Shown here piece after piece: positions 32,066-45,424 of a DNA stretch of 64,000 nt. The stretch comes from Stromatinia cepivora (lineage: Eukaryota; Ascomycota; Leotiomycetes; Helotiales; Sclerotiniaceae). The notes under the pieces are model-generated. The model saw nothing but the letters and a program-made list of their open reading frames with translations. It ran no database searches and was not told where the DNA came from. Made by a program: the position numbers and the translations under genes. The stretch spans positions 1,302,001-1,366,000 of the forward strand of contig RCTD01000014.1 of NCBI GenBank assembly GCA_014898415.1, written 5' to 3'. How positions within the stretch are numbered: the stretch's first letter is position 1; every line of letters begins with the position of its first letter.

Positions 32066-33708
32066 ATGTTGTGCTCAAGTAAGTTTAAAGAGCTCATAGA
32101 ATTAATTTAAGACTTGCGACTGACTTTCTATAGTATCTGGAGAAGCTCCACTGCAACCTGTTGCCTCATCGAAATCAGGTAAGTTGGGAAACAAGGTATC
32201 TATCTCTCAATGAATTTAAAAATAACAGATTTCAGGCAACATTTTCGAAAAACGACTTATTGAATCATATATTGCAGAAAACCATAAAGATCCGGTTACT
32301 GGAGAAGACCTCGAAATTGCAGATCTAATCGACCTTAAATCCGCCAAAATCGTTACTCCTCGACCTCCGACTCTCACATCGATTCCTTCTCTCCTTTCTA
32401 CTTTCCAAAATGAATGGGATGCATTAGCGCTGGAAAGCTTCACTATACGACAACAATTACATCAGACTCGACAGGAGTTGTCAACAGCATTATATCAACA
32501 TGATGCAGCTGTGAGGGTTATTGCGCGGCTGACGAAGGAGAGAGATGAGGCTAGAGATGCGTTAAGCAAGGTTTCAATTGGAGCTGGAAATTCAGGAAAT
32601 GGTGATGCTATGCAGGTTGATACTCAAGGTCTTCCAGAAAACTTGGCGAATCTGGTCGATACTACACAAGCCGAGTACGAGTTTTGACTAAAGAATTATG
32701 AGATCAATTGCTAATCAGATTATAGACTTTCCAAAAGCCGTCGAAAGCGACCTGTTCCAAAGGGATGGGCTACCGCAGAGGATATTGGCCAATTTAAGAT
32801 CACTTCCACTTCGGAACCTTTATACCCTGGATGCACTTCACTCGCTCAAACTGGAGACAAGTTAATTGTTGGTGGATCGAAGGAGGTAGGTATCTATTCT
32901 TTGGCGGAACAAAAGATCATAAAGTCATTTGAAGCCGGAGGCCCAGTCACAGGAGCTGCTTTCTCTAGCAGTATCCCTATTGTGTCTACTGCAAAGGGAA
33001 TTGTAAAGGTGTTGGGAGATGAAGAACATACTTTTACATCGCATGCTGGTGCAGTCAATGCTCTTGCGTTACATCCAAGCGGTGAAATTCTAGCATCTGT
33101 TGGTGTCGACAAGAGCTTCGTGTTCTATGATTTGGCTGAGAAGAAGGCAATCACTCAAATTTATACAGATTCAGGTATGTCGGCGTTGCAAACTTATCTG
33201 GTGCAGACCTTATTAACATTTGATAGAACTCAAAACGGCGGCTTTCCATCCAGATGGTCACCTCTTTGCAGCTGGCGGCGTTGATGGTCAGATTAAATTA
33301 TTCCATGTTAAGACGGGAGAGAGTGCTGGTGTAAATTTCGAAATAGATGGGCCTGTCCAGGATGTCGCCTTTTCTGAGAATGGTATATGGTTTGCCGCAG
33401 TTGCCAAAGGATCTACCAGTGTTATAATTTTTGACATCAGGAAAGAAGGAAAGGCTGCAGAGGCAAAGGTTTTAGAAATTGGTGGACCGGTTGATGCTAT
33501 CCGGTGGGATTACACGGGTCAATTTTTGGCAGCTTCGGGACCAAGAGGGCTTACCATCTCTCAATACACCAAATCTACAAAATCCTGGTCGGATGCTTCG
33601 AGCTTAGCTTTGCCAGCAACTGCAGTGCAGTGGGGTGAGGAAGCGAAGAGTTTAATCACTGTTAATACTGAGGGAGTTGTGACGGTTCTTGGTGTAGCTC
33701 CTGAATGA
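32066..33708 (+). CDS. prp19: Pre-mRNA-processing factor 19 (PRP19)
   Basis: Prp19 is the tetrameric U-box ubiquitin ligase that gives the spliceosomal Nineteen Complex its name. Exons 32066-32078, 32134-32178, 32236-32674, 32726-33174 and 33227-33708 give 475 residues. The U-box covers about residues 1-70 (MLCSISGEAPLQPV, SGNIFEKRLIESYI, KDPVTGEDL). The tetramerising coiled coil contains TSIPSLLSTFQNEWDALALE and YQHDAAVRVIARLTKERDEA. A WD40 propeller fills the rest (GGVDGQIKLFHVKTGES, QDVAFSENGIWFAAVAKG). The four introns are 51-57 nt, and the 13-nt first exon ends inside codon 5. ISY1, another NTC subunit, lies 23 kb away. Confidence 0.95.
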
Positions 33709-34529
33709 TGGAGTTTCAAGAACATGGAGATGGGGTGAGAATATCATGGGAGTTTGGTCATTTCAAGACGTGAAAAGGAACAGGAAATCTGGACAGTTTA
33801 TTTTCACATTACTGTAATATTAAGAGAGAAGCATATTCGCAATGCCCAAAACGAACAATATTGGTGGCACATGGCGACCTGCATTTGGAGTCAGAACATA
33901 GAAACTTGCGAGTACTAGGTATTCCAAAGGTTCAAGGGTTGATAAGAATATAAATTGAATATTGACTACAAAGCTTATATTTACTATTTATCGCATTGCA
34001 CTGAATGCACTTGCACATACTACAGATATATATTGATGAAGGGTCTTCCGAGGTTGGACATAGAAAGTATAATATATATATATATATTGATATTGTAAGA
34101 TGAGATACAAATTTTTTTATACAAATCGAATAAGAATAAAGATTTATTAATTGTATTCTTTGAGAGATTTGATTATATTATCCTGAATATGACTTGAATT
34201 TATTGGTCTTAAAACTTTGCCGTAGTTACCGTATTTACCGTATTTAAAATAATACCAATACAGAAATACACTGAGATTGCTTACTCATATTTGGTTCATA
34301 TCATTCAATTCATATCAAATTGGGGCTCCGATAGAACATCTTCTTATTACAACAACACACAACACCCCACTACAAAGGGAATACATTCTACTCTATACCA
34401 TTGATCTATTAAACAAAAGGATCTTGTGAACATTTCAATCTTGTCAAAAGTTCTTATTTTCCTTTTTTATTCACAAAAGCAATCAAACCTACAGGATTCT
34501 CTGCCGCCACTGGTGAATTTCATTTGGTT
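33709..34529. other. Intergenic, no supported gene
   Basis: AT-rich flank between PRP19 and the SIM/RING gene. It contains an (AT)n microsatellite at about 34070-34087 and the promoter and leader of the next gene; nothing else was seen. Confidence 0.45.
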
Positions 34530-35903
34530 ATGGAGAATGAATCGACAGGAACTCGGGAGAGTCGCAAGGTAGGAGGCAATGTTCACTTTTTTCCTTTTGT
34601 GAATAAAAAGAATATCTAGTTGTTTCTTTACTAACAATTTTTTTTATCCTCTTACAGCGATCTCATCTGGAGATGTCCCAGTCGCATTTAAGACTTTCAT
34701 CATCACCCGTACTATTTCGGGAAAGACCCTCGAACTTCGGTAACTCCTCCCCAATACTTCCACCATTGGCAAATATTCCTACTGCCTCCTCTTCCCAAGA
34801 ACGACGATTTCAAACACAGCGGGGACAAACACCAAATTCTCATAATCCTTTGGGTCAATCCAGTCGGCATTCACGATCATTTAGAGCTTCGGCAGAAATG
34901 GAAGCAGATATATTGCCACCTCTTCGACGCCGCTCAATAGTTAGCTCCGGGGTCATTATCGATCTAACCTCCGACCAAGATGATATCCCTTCATCTCCAG
35001 CCCCGCATCGTCGTGCAGCTCGTATTCATGCTCCTTCTCCGAGACCACCACCGACTTTAGGGAGGAGTGAAGCAAGATTAGAGCAGGTTGTGGATCTTAC
35101 AGCGGACGATGACGATGATGAGGATGATACTATCATTATAACCCATTCTCGAGAACGTTCTATACCTCTAGTTCCCCGTGGACGACTACCACAACCACCA
35201 CCAATAAATCGTTCATTTGGACAGGGACCAAGACTTAATACGTTTCGCGCCGGTCATGTTATTGGAAATCAGATGGAACCAGCAAGACCGCCGCCAGAAC
35301 GCCCCCTTCCTATTGGTGAGCGTGCCATTGGTGGTATGAGAGCTCTTTACGAAAACGGTGCTGACATTATCATGGACATTCATAATTTTATGGGTCTCAA
35401 TCGAGGGAATCTGGGTGGTGAAGAACATGTCGGACTTCATTTCTTTGGTGGCTTTCCAGCCATGCCAAATGGTATGGATTATGGGAGAGTGGCGTTGCAA
35501 GAAAATAAGCCTGAACATGTCCCACCTCCGCCAGTTGGAGATGGATTTACAAGGTCACCTACAGAGAATGATACTGCGATTTGCCCAAGCTGCGAAGAAG
35601 AATTAATTCATAGAAAGGATGGTGAGGAACCAGTGACAAAGAAGTCTCGCGGGGCACCTAGTAGAAAAGACAGAGAAGAACATCCTTTCTGGGTTGTCAA
35701 GGATTGTGGTCATGTAAGTTTTACTTATCCCATCTCAATCAAGCATTACTAATATAAATCAGGTCTTCTGCAATAAATGCTATCAACATCGGTCGAATGA
35801 AAAGCTGTCCTCCTTCCGTGGAAGCAAGAACATCCTTTGTTCAGTTGAGGATTGTGATTCGAACGTCAAAAATAAGGATAAATGGGTGGGCATATTCCTA
35901 TAA
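34530..35903 (+). CDS. SIM-containing RING-type protein (possible STUbL, Slx5/Rfp-like)
   Basis: Three exons (34530-34568, 34658-35713, 35763-35903) give 411 residues. The long disordered N-terminal part contains two SUMO-interaction-like motifs followed by acidic runs: GVIIDLTSDQDD (about residue 105) and VVDLTADDDDDEDD, plus DDTIIITHS. The C-terminus is RING-like: CPSCEEEL, then WVVKDCGHVFCNKCYQHRS with the intron inside it (GTAAGT at 35714), and ILCSVEDCDSNVKNKDKW. Hydrophobic-Asp-Leu-Thr SIMs plus a C-terminal RING are the layout of SUMO-targeted ubiquitin ligases such as yeast Slx5. The RING spacing is not canonical (Cys-X4-Cys last pair), so E2 binding is uncertain. Nuclear location is inferred. 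Confidence 0.7.
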
Positions 35904-36544
35904 CCTCAAGAATTCGGCGCCAACAGGATGGTTAGGCAATTTCGATTTATTATTTCCTTGTGTCAATATCAATGGGATACCATTTCATGAATTATCATAT
36001 TAGGGACATCACTGTCATGGAGTTTCAACATTGGCATCATTTACAGGAGTATCGGCTGGCTGGGGCGATTCAATTGGTTTCCATAGGGCGGGCTTGAGCT
36101 TGGCTTATATCATTATGTGCTCTACAACGGGGCGTTAATGAAGGGAAAGAATGGAGGAGCAATATCAAGTTCATGGGCGTGGAACATGCGTCGATATCGA
36201 GAACAATGGAAAGAAATTCTATCTGGGTAGGGTCTGGAATGAATAGAGAACAAGAGCAAGCGAATGGAGAAAATTCTGAGATATTCCAGCAGCGAAATAC
36301 TCATAGGTATCACATTGCTTTCTCTTCTGGAGATAGCGAGGGAGGCGTGTATATTAGGAAGTAGAACGGCAAAATGAAGTAATTGCGGTAATATCTCTAT
36401 AGTGGCCCAGATTTTGTGTGAGTATACCTTTGTCTCATTCTTCAGTTTCGGATCTTGATATGAAGAGGAAAGAAAGGGGAGGAGAATGCAATGAGGAGAG
36501 TGAATTGCAAGAGAGTGCCTAGTGGTAGTCTTGCATTCTCCATA

Positions 36545-36985
36545 ACTATCTATCTACCTAGAGGCAGGTAGCCCTCCCTTCTTCCTACTCGTCTATCGAC
36601 CTTTCTGGCCTGTGGTCTTCATTTCCCCTCCTTCTTGTCTCTACTTCCTTCTTTATGATAATTTTTCTACCTAGTAGTCTTCCATTATTGCTAATAGCTT
36701 ATCTATTAAGTGACTGATAGATTTCCCTTCTTAATCCATCTATCTACCCTGGTTTGGTAGCCTTCTTTCCCCCCCTCTCTCTCATCTTTCATCTCTTGTC
36801 TCTTGTTTTTTATTGTTTTTCTGATAGTCTGTTGACCTGGAGGCTGGGAGTCTACTTTTCTTCTTTTTTTTCCTTATGTTCTTCACCCTCTTGAATAGTG
36901 CACAGATTATCTACCTTCAGATTGGTCGTTTTCCCTTCTTCTTGATAGTCTATTGACCTTTCATGCTCTGGTAGTTTTGACTTGA
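36545..36985. repeat. Array of related short hairpins with pyrimidine-rich spacers
   Basis: Six or so units share a small inverted repeat followed by a pyrimidine-rich tail such as CCTTCTTTCC. The inverted repeats are CTACCT-N6-AGGTAG (36554-36571), GACC-N12-GGTC (36598-36617), CTAC-CTA-GTAG (36667-36677), CTACC-N7-GGTAG (36744-36760) and GAC...GTC (36834-36852), with weaker cases near 36911 and 36953. Bases on the two arms change together between units. Spacing is about 40-90 bp. Confidence 0.45.
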
Positions 36986-38317
36986 TTTACTCTTTCGAGT
37001 TTTTGCTCTTTTCATGGCATGGAGGAATGGAATATTGATTGATTAATGGGTGTGTGTAGTTTGGTTTATATCTCCTTCATCCCGCTGCCTGTTATGATTT
37101 AATATCATATAGCATGCAGTGTTTGGGTAGACGAAGAGAAGGGAAGGGATAATATTCAATAGTGAATAAGGGGTGCATGGTAAATAAGTGGCGTATTGTC
37201 ATCGGGTATTGCAAGAGGACTGTTTTTTTGTATTCTGGTAAAGAAGTTCCTGTGTTAGATATGGGATGTGGGATTGGTTTTGGCACTAGGTTTTCATAAT
37301 TCTTAAAATATTAAAAATACAATTCCGAAATCTCGAAGACTTATTGGGGGAGGAAGAGTTGAAAAAGCTTCTTTTCCGTGTGGTTTGATGTGATGTGATG
37401 TGATGAGGTGATATAGTCGAAGCCTTGGGTTTAAACTTTTTGTATGAGTGTTTGTTTATCTAATATGGTAGTTGGGAGTAATTTGAATATAAGATCTTAT
37501 CTTTTTGGGGGGCTAGATGGTGGGTGGTAGAAGTAGGAGGAGAGGGAGATTGTAGAGGAACAGTGGTCATGATGGGTTAGGAGAGAAGAGGAGAGGAGTG
37601 TTTGATATTATCTTGAGTATTCTATTTGTTTCTTGAGGGGTTGTGTGTGTATATTTGTAGGTATAGTATAAGTATAAGTGTAAGAGTGAGAATAGGTGGG
37701 TGATGCAAATATAGCTCTAGAGGGGGAGAGGAGGGGGGAGGATGGTGTAAAAGGAAGTGATCTAGAGCGGGAATATAGAATAGATGTGAATGAAATTTCA
37801 AGGACTTGAAATTTATAAAGGATATAATGGGTGTTATCTTTTGATATGGTGGGTTATAGTACTCTAGTAAGATTAACTAGATGGGGTAGGTGATGGGATG
37901 GAATGAATGAAGTAGATTAGTTTGACAGGACGGTAGGATAAGATGGGATCGTGGTGAATATTAGGAGGGATAAAATGAGGTGAATGCTAGTAGAGTGGAG
38001 TGAAGTGAAGTGAAGTAAATAAATAAAATATAGATTCGTGATCTCAGAAAGTGATGAACATATTTGAAATATAGATTTAGGTACCTATTGTAAAATGAGA
38101 TGATATTTACAGTATCTCAATAGTGAATCTTACATTTTCATCATTTACTTCTTTTTATTCTTTTTTGTTGATCATTATTCTTTCTTTCTTCTATCTATTC
38201 ACTTTCTACACCTTTCACTTTTTAACCATTCGATATTCCATCTCATCTATCCATATCTGTCATCCCTATTAATACTAACCAGTAAATAATTCTACAGTAT
38301 ATCTAGTCTAATGAGTT

Positions 38318-38342
38318 GATGATGATGATGATGATGATGATG
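38318..38342 (+). repeat. (GAT)n microsatellite
   Basis: About eight uninterrupted GAT units lie within the gene desert. Confidence 0.85.
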
Positions 38343-41300
38343 GTCAGGAGGATGTAGGTGTGGATTATTGTTTGGGATGGGCATGGTGGATTTTTGATGG
38401 ATTGAAACATAGCTAGCTATATATATTATATGAGATTTATATTGAATATTTGGAAGGTAGTGAATGAGTGAGTGGGTGAATAAAAAGTATATAGAGCTTA
38501 GAAATTTAGAATATGGAATACATGATAGGGTCGGCGAGGAGATAGTTCAGGGGGGCAATAGTCAAGTGATTCTCTTCTTACACAAATAGCATAGACTATA
38601 TATACAAAGTATTAAGACCATTTGATGTTCTTTAACACAAATAGCGAGATGAAAACAAGGACTTTCTTTCTCTTGTTATATTGTGAACATCGACTTCGGA
38701 AAATTTGGTGTTAAGATATAAGTGGTAGGAAAGAAAGGAGATATATTTTATAAATAGGTAAATAATTAAGCGAGTAAGTAAATAGACAAACTCAAGCAAT
38801 GGAGGAACGAGAGAATAATTAGATGGTTATGCGTATTGAGATGATGGGTATATATAATCACCATTCTTGAGAGCATCATGAATATAATATCATCAGCTCG
38901 CCTGATGGGAAATCGCAGAAAGGTGGGAATACTTTTGCTTGAATCAGAAACGTCGTGAGCTAGAGCATATACTGATACTACTTCGATATAATATTACAAA
39001 CGAAAAGATTGTAACGAGATTTTTCCGTGGTGAGATGTTGTTTTATAAAGGACACCGATATATATACCAGACACTATATCTGTCAATTAACAATAAAGAA
39101 ATATTGCGAGTATTTCCCGCCATCTTCAAGTCGCCATACTATAGCTTTTGAGTCCAGGCATCTTACAAGTAGATTGACTTCTCTTGCGCCAGCGACAGCA
39201 GCAGAGTAGTAACAGCACAACAACACACCCCTCGACCACAAAAAACAAAAAACACAGAAACAAGATCATCAACCCTAACCAATCAAACTACCTCCAACAC
39301 CCCTTCACATCCCTCCTCCTGCAAGAATACACACACATCAACGCCGATCACCCCACCATACATAAAACACTGCAGATGCCCAAAACCCTTATGCAAGAAT
39401 GCTTGTACCTCGCTTGCCTCGCTTGCCTGGACTGCTTCGCTCGGAGTTACTCCTAGAGGAGTCGTATCTCGGGAGAGAGCGGAAGATCCCTGAAATTTTT
39501 TGTGCAGCAAGCTGGCAAGGCAAGTAGACAAGCAAGCAAGCGGCATATCAATATTAGATAGAATCTAAGATGCAAGAAATATACCGGTATGCTAGTTGGC
39601 GCTAGCTGTTTTGATGATTGATGGGTTTGGGGTTGTGCTAGATATAGAAATATCTAGATTTTCGACTGCGAGCTAAGTGAGTAGATTGGGTGGATGGGAT
39701 GGATGGGATGAGATGAATGATAAAGAGATGCGAAAGGATTCAAGATGTGTTCCTATATAGATATATATGGATATATTATATTATTTATTTAACGAGAAAT
39801 GAATAATATGATATGAAAGATAAATATATTATATTTATCCACTCATAAGAAAATTAATCCAATCTACACATCTTCTTCATTCATCACCAAAAAAGATTAT
39901 TGGTACTCGCCACCCCCCTAATTCCGAAATAGACCGATTCTGCGCGAACTTTCTTTGCAGATTCAGATTCGGTTTGTAAATGATTATCTTATCTTAGCTT
40001 AGCTGAGGTTTTGCGTCCAATAGATAGATAGGTAGGTAGGGCATGCAGTAAAGAAATTTCTTTAGTTAATGGTTCGTTCGTTCGTCGTTTATACTAGCGA
40101 GTTTGTGAGTGTGTAGATCTCGATGGATGTGATCGACGTTTTTTGTGCATATAGTAGGTGGTTAGGAAAAAAGGTATGAAAGGATGGATTTAATGTAGTC
40201 GATGTAGTGGATGTGTTTATGTACTGTATCTCTGTAAGTTATTTTCGTTGCCTCGGGCTCCAGGATCACTTTGTGAAGATTACTTGTATGGAATGGGTAG
40301 ATAGTTAAATATATATCTTTAACAAAACGATTAGATAAACTAACTCTAGATATTACCTCCTAGCCTCCTACTCAAAAATCGAAACTCCCCCAAAAATACG
40401 CGAGGAAGAAGTCAGCAGGCCCTAAAATTAAAAAGTCGGATATCTAGTTGAACGATGCAAAGTATGGATATGGATAATATGTAGGTATATGGATGGGATT
40501 CTGGGGTAAGGTTGGATGGGCTAGAGATGGAAAGCTTATAACTGTAATGCAGTTGCATGGTGCGTGTAGTTCGGCAACGGGTGATGTTCGGAGGTTTTGT
40601 TTAGCAGGCACTTATACTGCCCAACCCATTATAAATACGTAATAATGCTCAATGCAGATATGGACGAAAATATAAAGTGGGCAACCCTAAAATAGAAAGT
40701 ATGAATGTCATGTAAATTTCACGAAATCACATGATATTTTCTCTAAAAAAAACATTTTTATCACTCATCTAAAAAAGTCTTAAATTTCGATCCACTTTTA
40801 TTCATTCCGTAGCTGTTAAAACACATACATAAACTTGGTATAATATTTTATCACGTTCAAAAAGTGTGATAATATGAAATTATATAATCATGCCCCGAAG
40901 TACATAATCCGCCCAACCCTACAGGCAAGGAAGCGCGCAAGCACACAAGGGGGTATATGTAGGTTAATGTAGGTAGGTAGGAAGGTAGATGCATATAGGG
41001 TGTGATTGAGAGGGATGATGATGCATGAAAGCATTTCTATTCAAAGCCTCATACATACACCGACCGTACACAGTAAAGCCCTGCCAAGGTACATTCATTC
41101 ATTCATGCTTATTTATCCATGGATATCATCGCAACCATGAATGGCTGTAAGCCTGAATAAAAGAAAGGTTTAAGAAAAACCCTGTCCTGTCCTGTGAATG
41201 ATATGCAAAATGAGATTTTAATAACCTCCTAGCAACATCTCGAATTTCTAGGGTAGATAGATACATTTATTTGCAAATCCATCCAAGTCCCAAAACAAGG

Positions 41301-41993
41301 TTTCAGGTATAAAAGGACAATTGAAGAGTGATAAGAAATTTCCCCAGACTTTCGGAGTTTTTGGATCTTGTTCAAAGGTTTGGTGAAGAATTTCTTTTCG
41401 CAATTTCGTGTATAGTTTCCTTCATTTGAATACCTAGTACTTATCTGCGTAGTAATTAGTAACACTATCCATATATCAAGATATCTAATCCGATGGAATC
41501 CTTTCCAATCAAATGTATCTTGGCACTGCAGGACAGAAAAAAGGATGGGATATGCCGCTCGCCGGGGCTGAGGGTATCCATTGAAATACAAAGGGGAGGT
41601 CCGTAGATGTGGGTATACTGATATTTTATCCTAATCAGTGAGAGGATTGAGATGAAAGTATGGTACTCGGTAGTCACTACCTACATTATATCACATTTGG
41701 ATATATATGTATGTATGCACAATATAATGAGTTCGGATAATAATCACTCATTCGTTTTCTTAGGGAAGATATATCTGGTTTGGTATATTGACATATTGAC
41801 ACATCGACACATCGACCCATCCGTTAACCATCAAAGGATGAAAAAGCTGGGGAAACAGGGGTTTGGAATTCGTTGTGGATATTGACAACACTTTGCTCTC
41901 AGAATCTGGACCTTTTGCTCGTTTATTATTCGATAGAAAAGACAAGGTGTTGTCATGTTTCTTAAGAGTGGATGGCGTATATATCACATATAT

Positions 41994-41995
41994 CT

Positions 41996-42036
<41 letters not shown>

Positions 42037-42061
42037 TAACTTCTAACTTCTAACTTCTAAC
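41994..42061 (+). repeat. Heptamer tandem repeat TTCTAAG/TTCTAAC
   Basis: About ten 7-bp units occur in a row. The first six or seven read TTCTAAG and the last three or four read TTCTAAC, showing that a point variant spread through part of the array. Confidence 0.85.
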
Positions 42062-42637
42062 GTCTTTCAACCCTTCTTTTGCATTGCATAGCATGGCATA
42101 GCATGGTATTGAGACTATTAATATTTTGCCGGCTTCCGAGTGGATATCGAGCTAATTTTTCAAGGGAAGATCTAACGAATATCAGGTGAGTATGAAAATT
42201 AAAGAGTGGCAATGAAAAAAAAACTAGTAGGGGCGTTCGTTTCGTTTGTGCAGAGATTTTTGCCGTTGCCGTGAGATGATTCCGAGGTTGATGATGAAGC
42301 ATAACATGGTCGATGAAACAACGAATGAAAAAGGGAATTCAATTTAGCTTAAACTCAAAACTATAAACTGTTTGTCTTTAATACGCAAGGTACAGAGAAA
42401 TATGTTCGCATATTCTGAACCGGTCTAGATGATGCATATATGCAAATTCTTCCCATGCACCTGGACAACCATTTTGTGTAATATGCTCTTTTTATCATTG
42501 TAGAACGAGCTTGGATCACTTCGTGGCCTTTAAGATATAGATTTCTGATATGTACCCGTCCGGGGTCTGGAGAAGACACGAGTTGTAAGGTAGATCCTGG
42601 GATGAATATGGAGATGACGAATCAATTGTAGATTGAG

Positions 42638-42689
42638 GTAAACTGTAAACTGTAAATTGTAAACTGTAAACTGTAAACTGTAAACTGTA
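42638..42689 (+). repeat. Heptamer tandem repeat GTAAACT
   Basis: Seven 7-bp units GTAAACT occur, one of them with a C-to-T change (GTAAATT). It lies 600 bp after the TTCTAAG heptamer array. Confidence 0.85.
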
Positions 42690-44014
42690 CGAGTATATTG
42701 TAGAATAGTGAATAGACGAACTTTGTGTATTTGGATAAGTCGATTGGCCTTTGTGTGTATTGCTAATTGATATTGAAAGTGTATGAGATGGAACAGACCA
42801 AATAGATGAAGTTATCCGGATTGTTCAAAGAAATAATCTTAATCGGGAAAAGTAGAAGTAAAAGTAGAAGAGTGAATTACGAGTAAAGGACGGAAATAGG
42901 TTTGTACGAGGCATTTTTTCTGCATCAATCATCTACCGGGGTAGTTTGTGGATAAAGGAGCGGATTCTTCGGATAAGAGCGGCGAGGTGTAATGATGGGA
43001 TCCATGGATGGTGGGGCCCAAGAACCCAAAATGTAGCTGGTACGAAGAGTAAGGTTAAGATTCATTTCTGTCACAGTCAGTCTAATGACCGGATCACTGA
43101 TTGATGAGATTACTTGTAGACCGATATGTACGGCACATACTATCTAGGTATTCCGAAACATTCTGGACCATTGACACCTGAAATCCTTTCGGTGGTATTT
43201 AGATACATTGAAATTACTGTGGATAGGGTCGATGATTATGTGCTCGAGCTAGGTAAGCTGTAGTGTTACATGTAAGAAGCTTTTGTTGATCGAATGGTAA
43301 TGGGAACCGAGAGCTAAGTCATATCACCAGTAAGGGCAACAAATGTAGGAAAGGTTATTATTAATGATCAGAAAACAAATAGCTACCCCGTTCATCGTTG
43401 ATCGTGATTCAGTTTGCTATGCTATTGTGATTGGAGTGTGGAGTTGTTGGAGTGTGTTATCCGATTCACATATTTGATAATGAATGAGCACATATCGATG
43501 AAGAAATCCAGAGGCGAAATATTGAACGTTTTCATCATCATGCTTCAGTCAGATTACCTAATGGGCGAGTAAGAGAACGATTTCTTTGTGTACCGGAGTT
43601 ATTGCCCAGGTGCGTTGCAGAATATGCTGTAGCTATGTAGCTATGTACCTATATGGTAATAAAAGTGTAGCTTGATGAAGTTGATGGCTTTGATTTTGTT
43701 GAGTGGATTTGACAAGTTTGATTGGTTGATATGAAAAGCTTCCATTCCTTCCTGAAGCTTCAACTTCTTCAAGGAAAACGCCATCGATGATGTTATTTTA
43801 TACTTTCATCTCATACATTATTCGACCTAGAATGTCAAAAATAGTACGAATTCATCCATCACATCATTTCATTCCTCTGCCCATTATTCCTATGTCCTAT
43901 GTTCAGCAGAATTAACCAATCATTCGATTCAATTCTCGATGAATAAAGAAAAGTTGGTTATTACGGAGATCAGTCCTACTATTGGATACTATTGGTAGAC
44001 TTTCTTCTTCATGC

Positions 44015-44058
44015 TTCAATGGTCTAACTGTTTTCAATGGTCTAACTGTTTTCAATGG
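44015..44058 (+). repeat. Tandem 18-bp duplication
   Basis: TTCAATGGTCTAACTGTT occurs twice head to tail (44015-44032 and 44033-44050), followed by a partial third copy TTCAATGG. Confidence 0.85.
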
Positions 44059-45022
44059 ATAAGGTCCAATTACTTCCAAACATCCGCATCATCAAATTCA
44101 ACAAGATGATCTAGTCCCGGCACTTATCTGATCTACCACATTGGATATTTTTCACAATTAACTAACTTTTCCCTATTCATCGCAAGATTTGAATTAATAA
44201 ATACCGGACTTCGATTAGTATTCCGAAATTCATTTATATCAATACCTACCTAGTAGATAACCTAGGTAACTCACGAACAACTCCTTTAAAACGGCAAGAA
44301 ATCAACAAGAAATCAATTGGTTAAAAGTCCCCAAGGGTCAGTCAGTGTGTGTTATCATACAGCAAATACAACCAAAGCCATCTCATAATTATGGATATGA
44401 CCAATGATTATCCTAGATTATCTTAAAAACTACCCTGAAAGCCGCATAACTCATACATATTCAACCAGCTTCATTATTGGTCATAGAGGAAGGTCATCCT
44501 GTTCCTAGTTCCACAGTTCCACAGTTCCACCGGTCGTCTCCACCACAGCTCTTACTTTCCTTGTCTTGTTCTTGACGGGCAAAAAATAGACAAGACTACA
44601 ACACGGCTACCGATATCCAAAATCATCTCGCCGTTTATGAAAGGTATCTGCGACGTTGAAAGAATAAGAGAACCTCAAGTTACTTACTATCCAGAGTTAC
44701 TCATCGTAAGTAAATTCGATTAAACTCATTATTTGGAAAGACCATATTCATTGGGTTGATATTGACTTTACAGGAGAGAGCTTAGTTGAATCGGCCGGCT
44801 TATTTACGCACAGAGTAACGCACAGAGGATATACTTCACAGCCACCCCCGGATTTAAAACTACATCCTATTTCAACTACAACTACATACAACCACAATCA
44901 TTTCATTTACTATTGTTTGTACCGAATTACACACTTTACTCGAACGACAGACAGCATTTCTTATTACCATTGGGCTTTTTCAATATTTACATTACTCTTG
45001 CCCGAATACCATCTTTTTCAAT

Positions 45023-45048
45023 ACTCCATACTCCATACTCCATACTCC
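45023..45048 (+). repeat. Heptamer tandem repeat ACTCCAT
   Basis: Three to four units of ACTCCAT lie in the probable leader of the transcription factor gene. A nearby AGTTCCAC octamer repeats three times at about 44508-44533. Confidence 0.8.
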
Positions 45049-45424
45049 CATTCCTCGCATCAAATTCCAAATTCAAGCAAAGTACATACAGCCGGGAGGC
45101 CTGCAAATAATCAATCACTTACTGGTCAAAAGGAAGAATTACCTACACCATCTTTTCATTTATTGGTCTGCAGAAACGAGAAGCAGTAAGTAAAGGATCG
45201 GGTCGGCTAAAGCTTCAACGGCCGAAGGTTGTAACAACTGAAAAAGGCTTGGGTGGATTTATTGCTGCATCGCTGCATCAAGAACTGCGAGTCCCCAGTA
45301 AAGGACCCGCCAGGTTTTGATTCATTGGAAAAGCCCGTAAGTCGAAACGTCTATCCATCGTACCGTTGCCACGAACAATCACTTTTCAAACCTGGAACGA
45401 TTCGAATATTGAACGATTTCTAGC

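Noticed and set aside
39184..39456. 90-codon Thr/Asn/His-rich frame
   Set aside because: Low-complexity, no splice partners, and reverse-strand frames are equally open.
41229..41591. 120-codon minus frame in the gene desert
   Set aside because: No domain-like pattern, no upstream exon, AT-rich composition.
44913..45189. Two overlapping 65- and 90-codon frames before the transcription factor
   Set aside because: Both begin with TTG and not ATG, and overlap each other in different frames.
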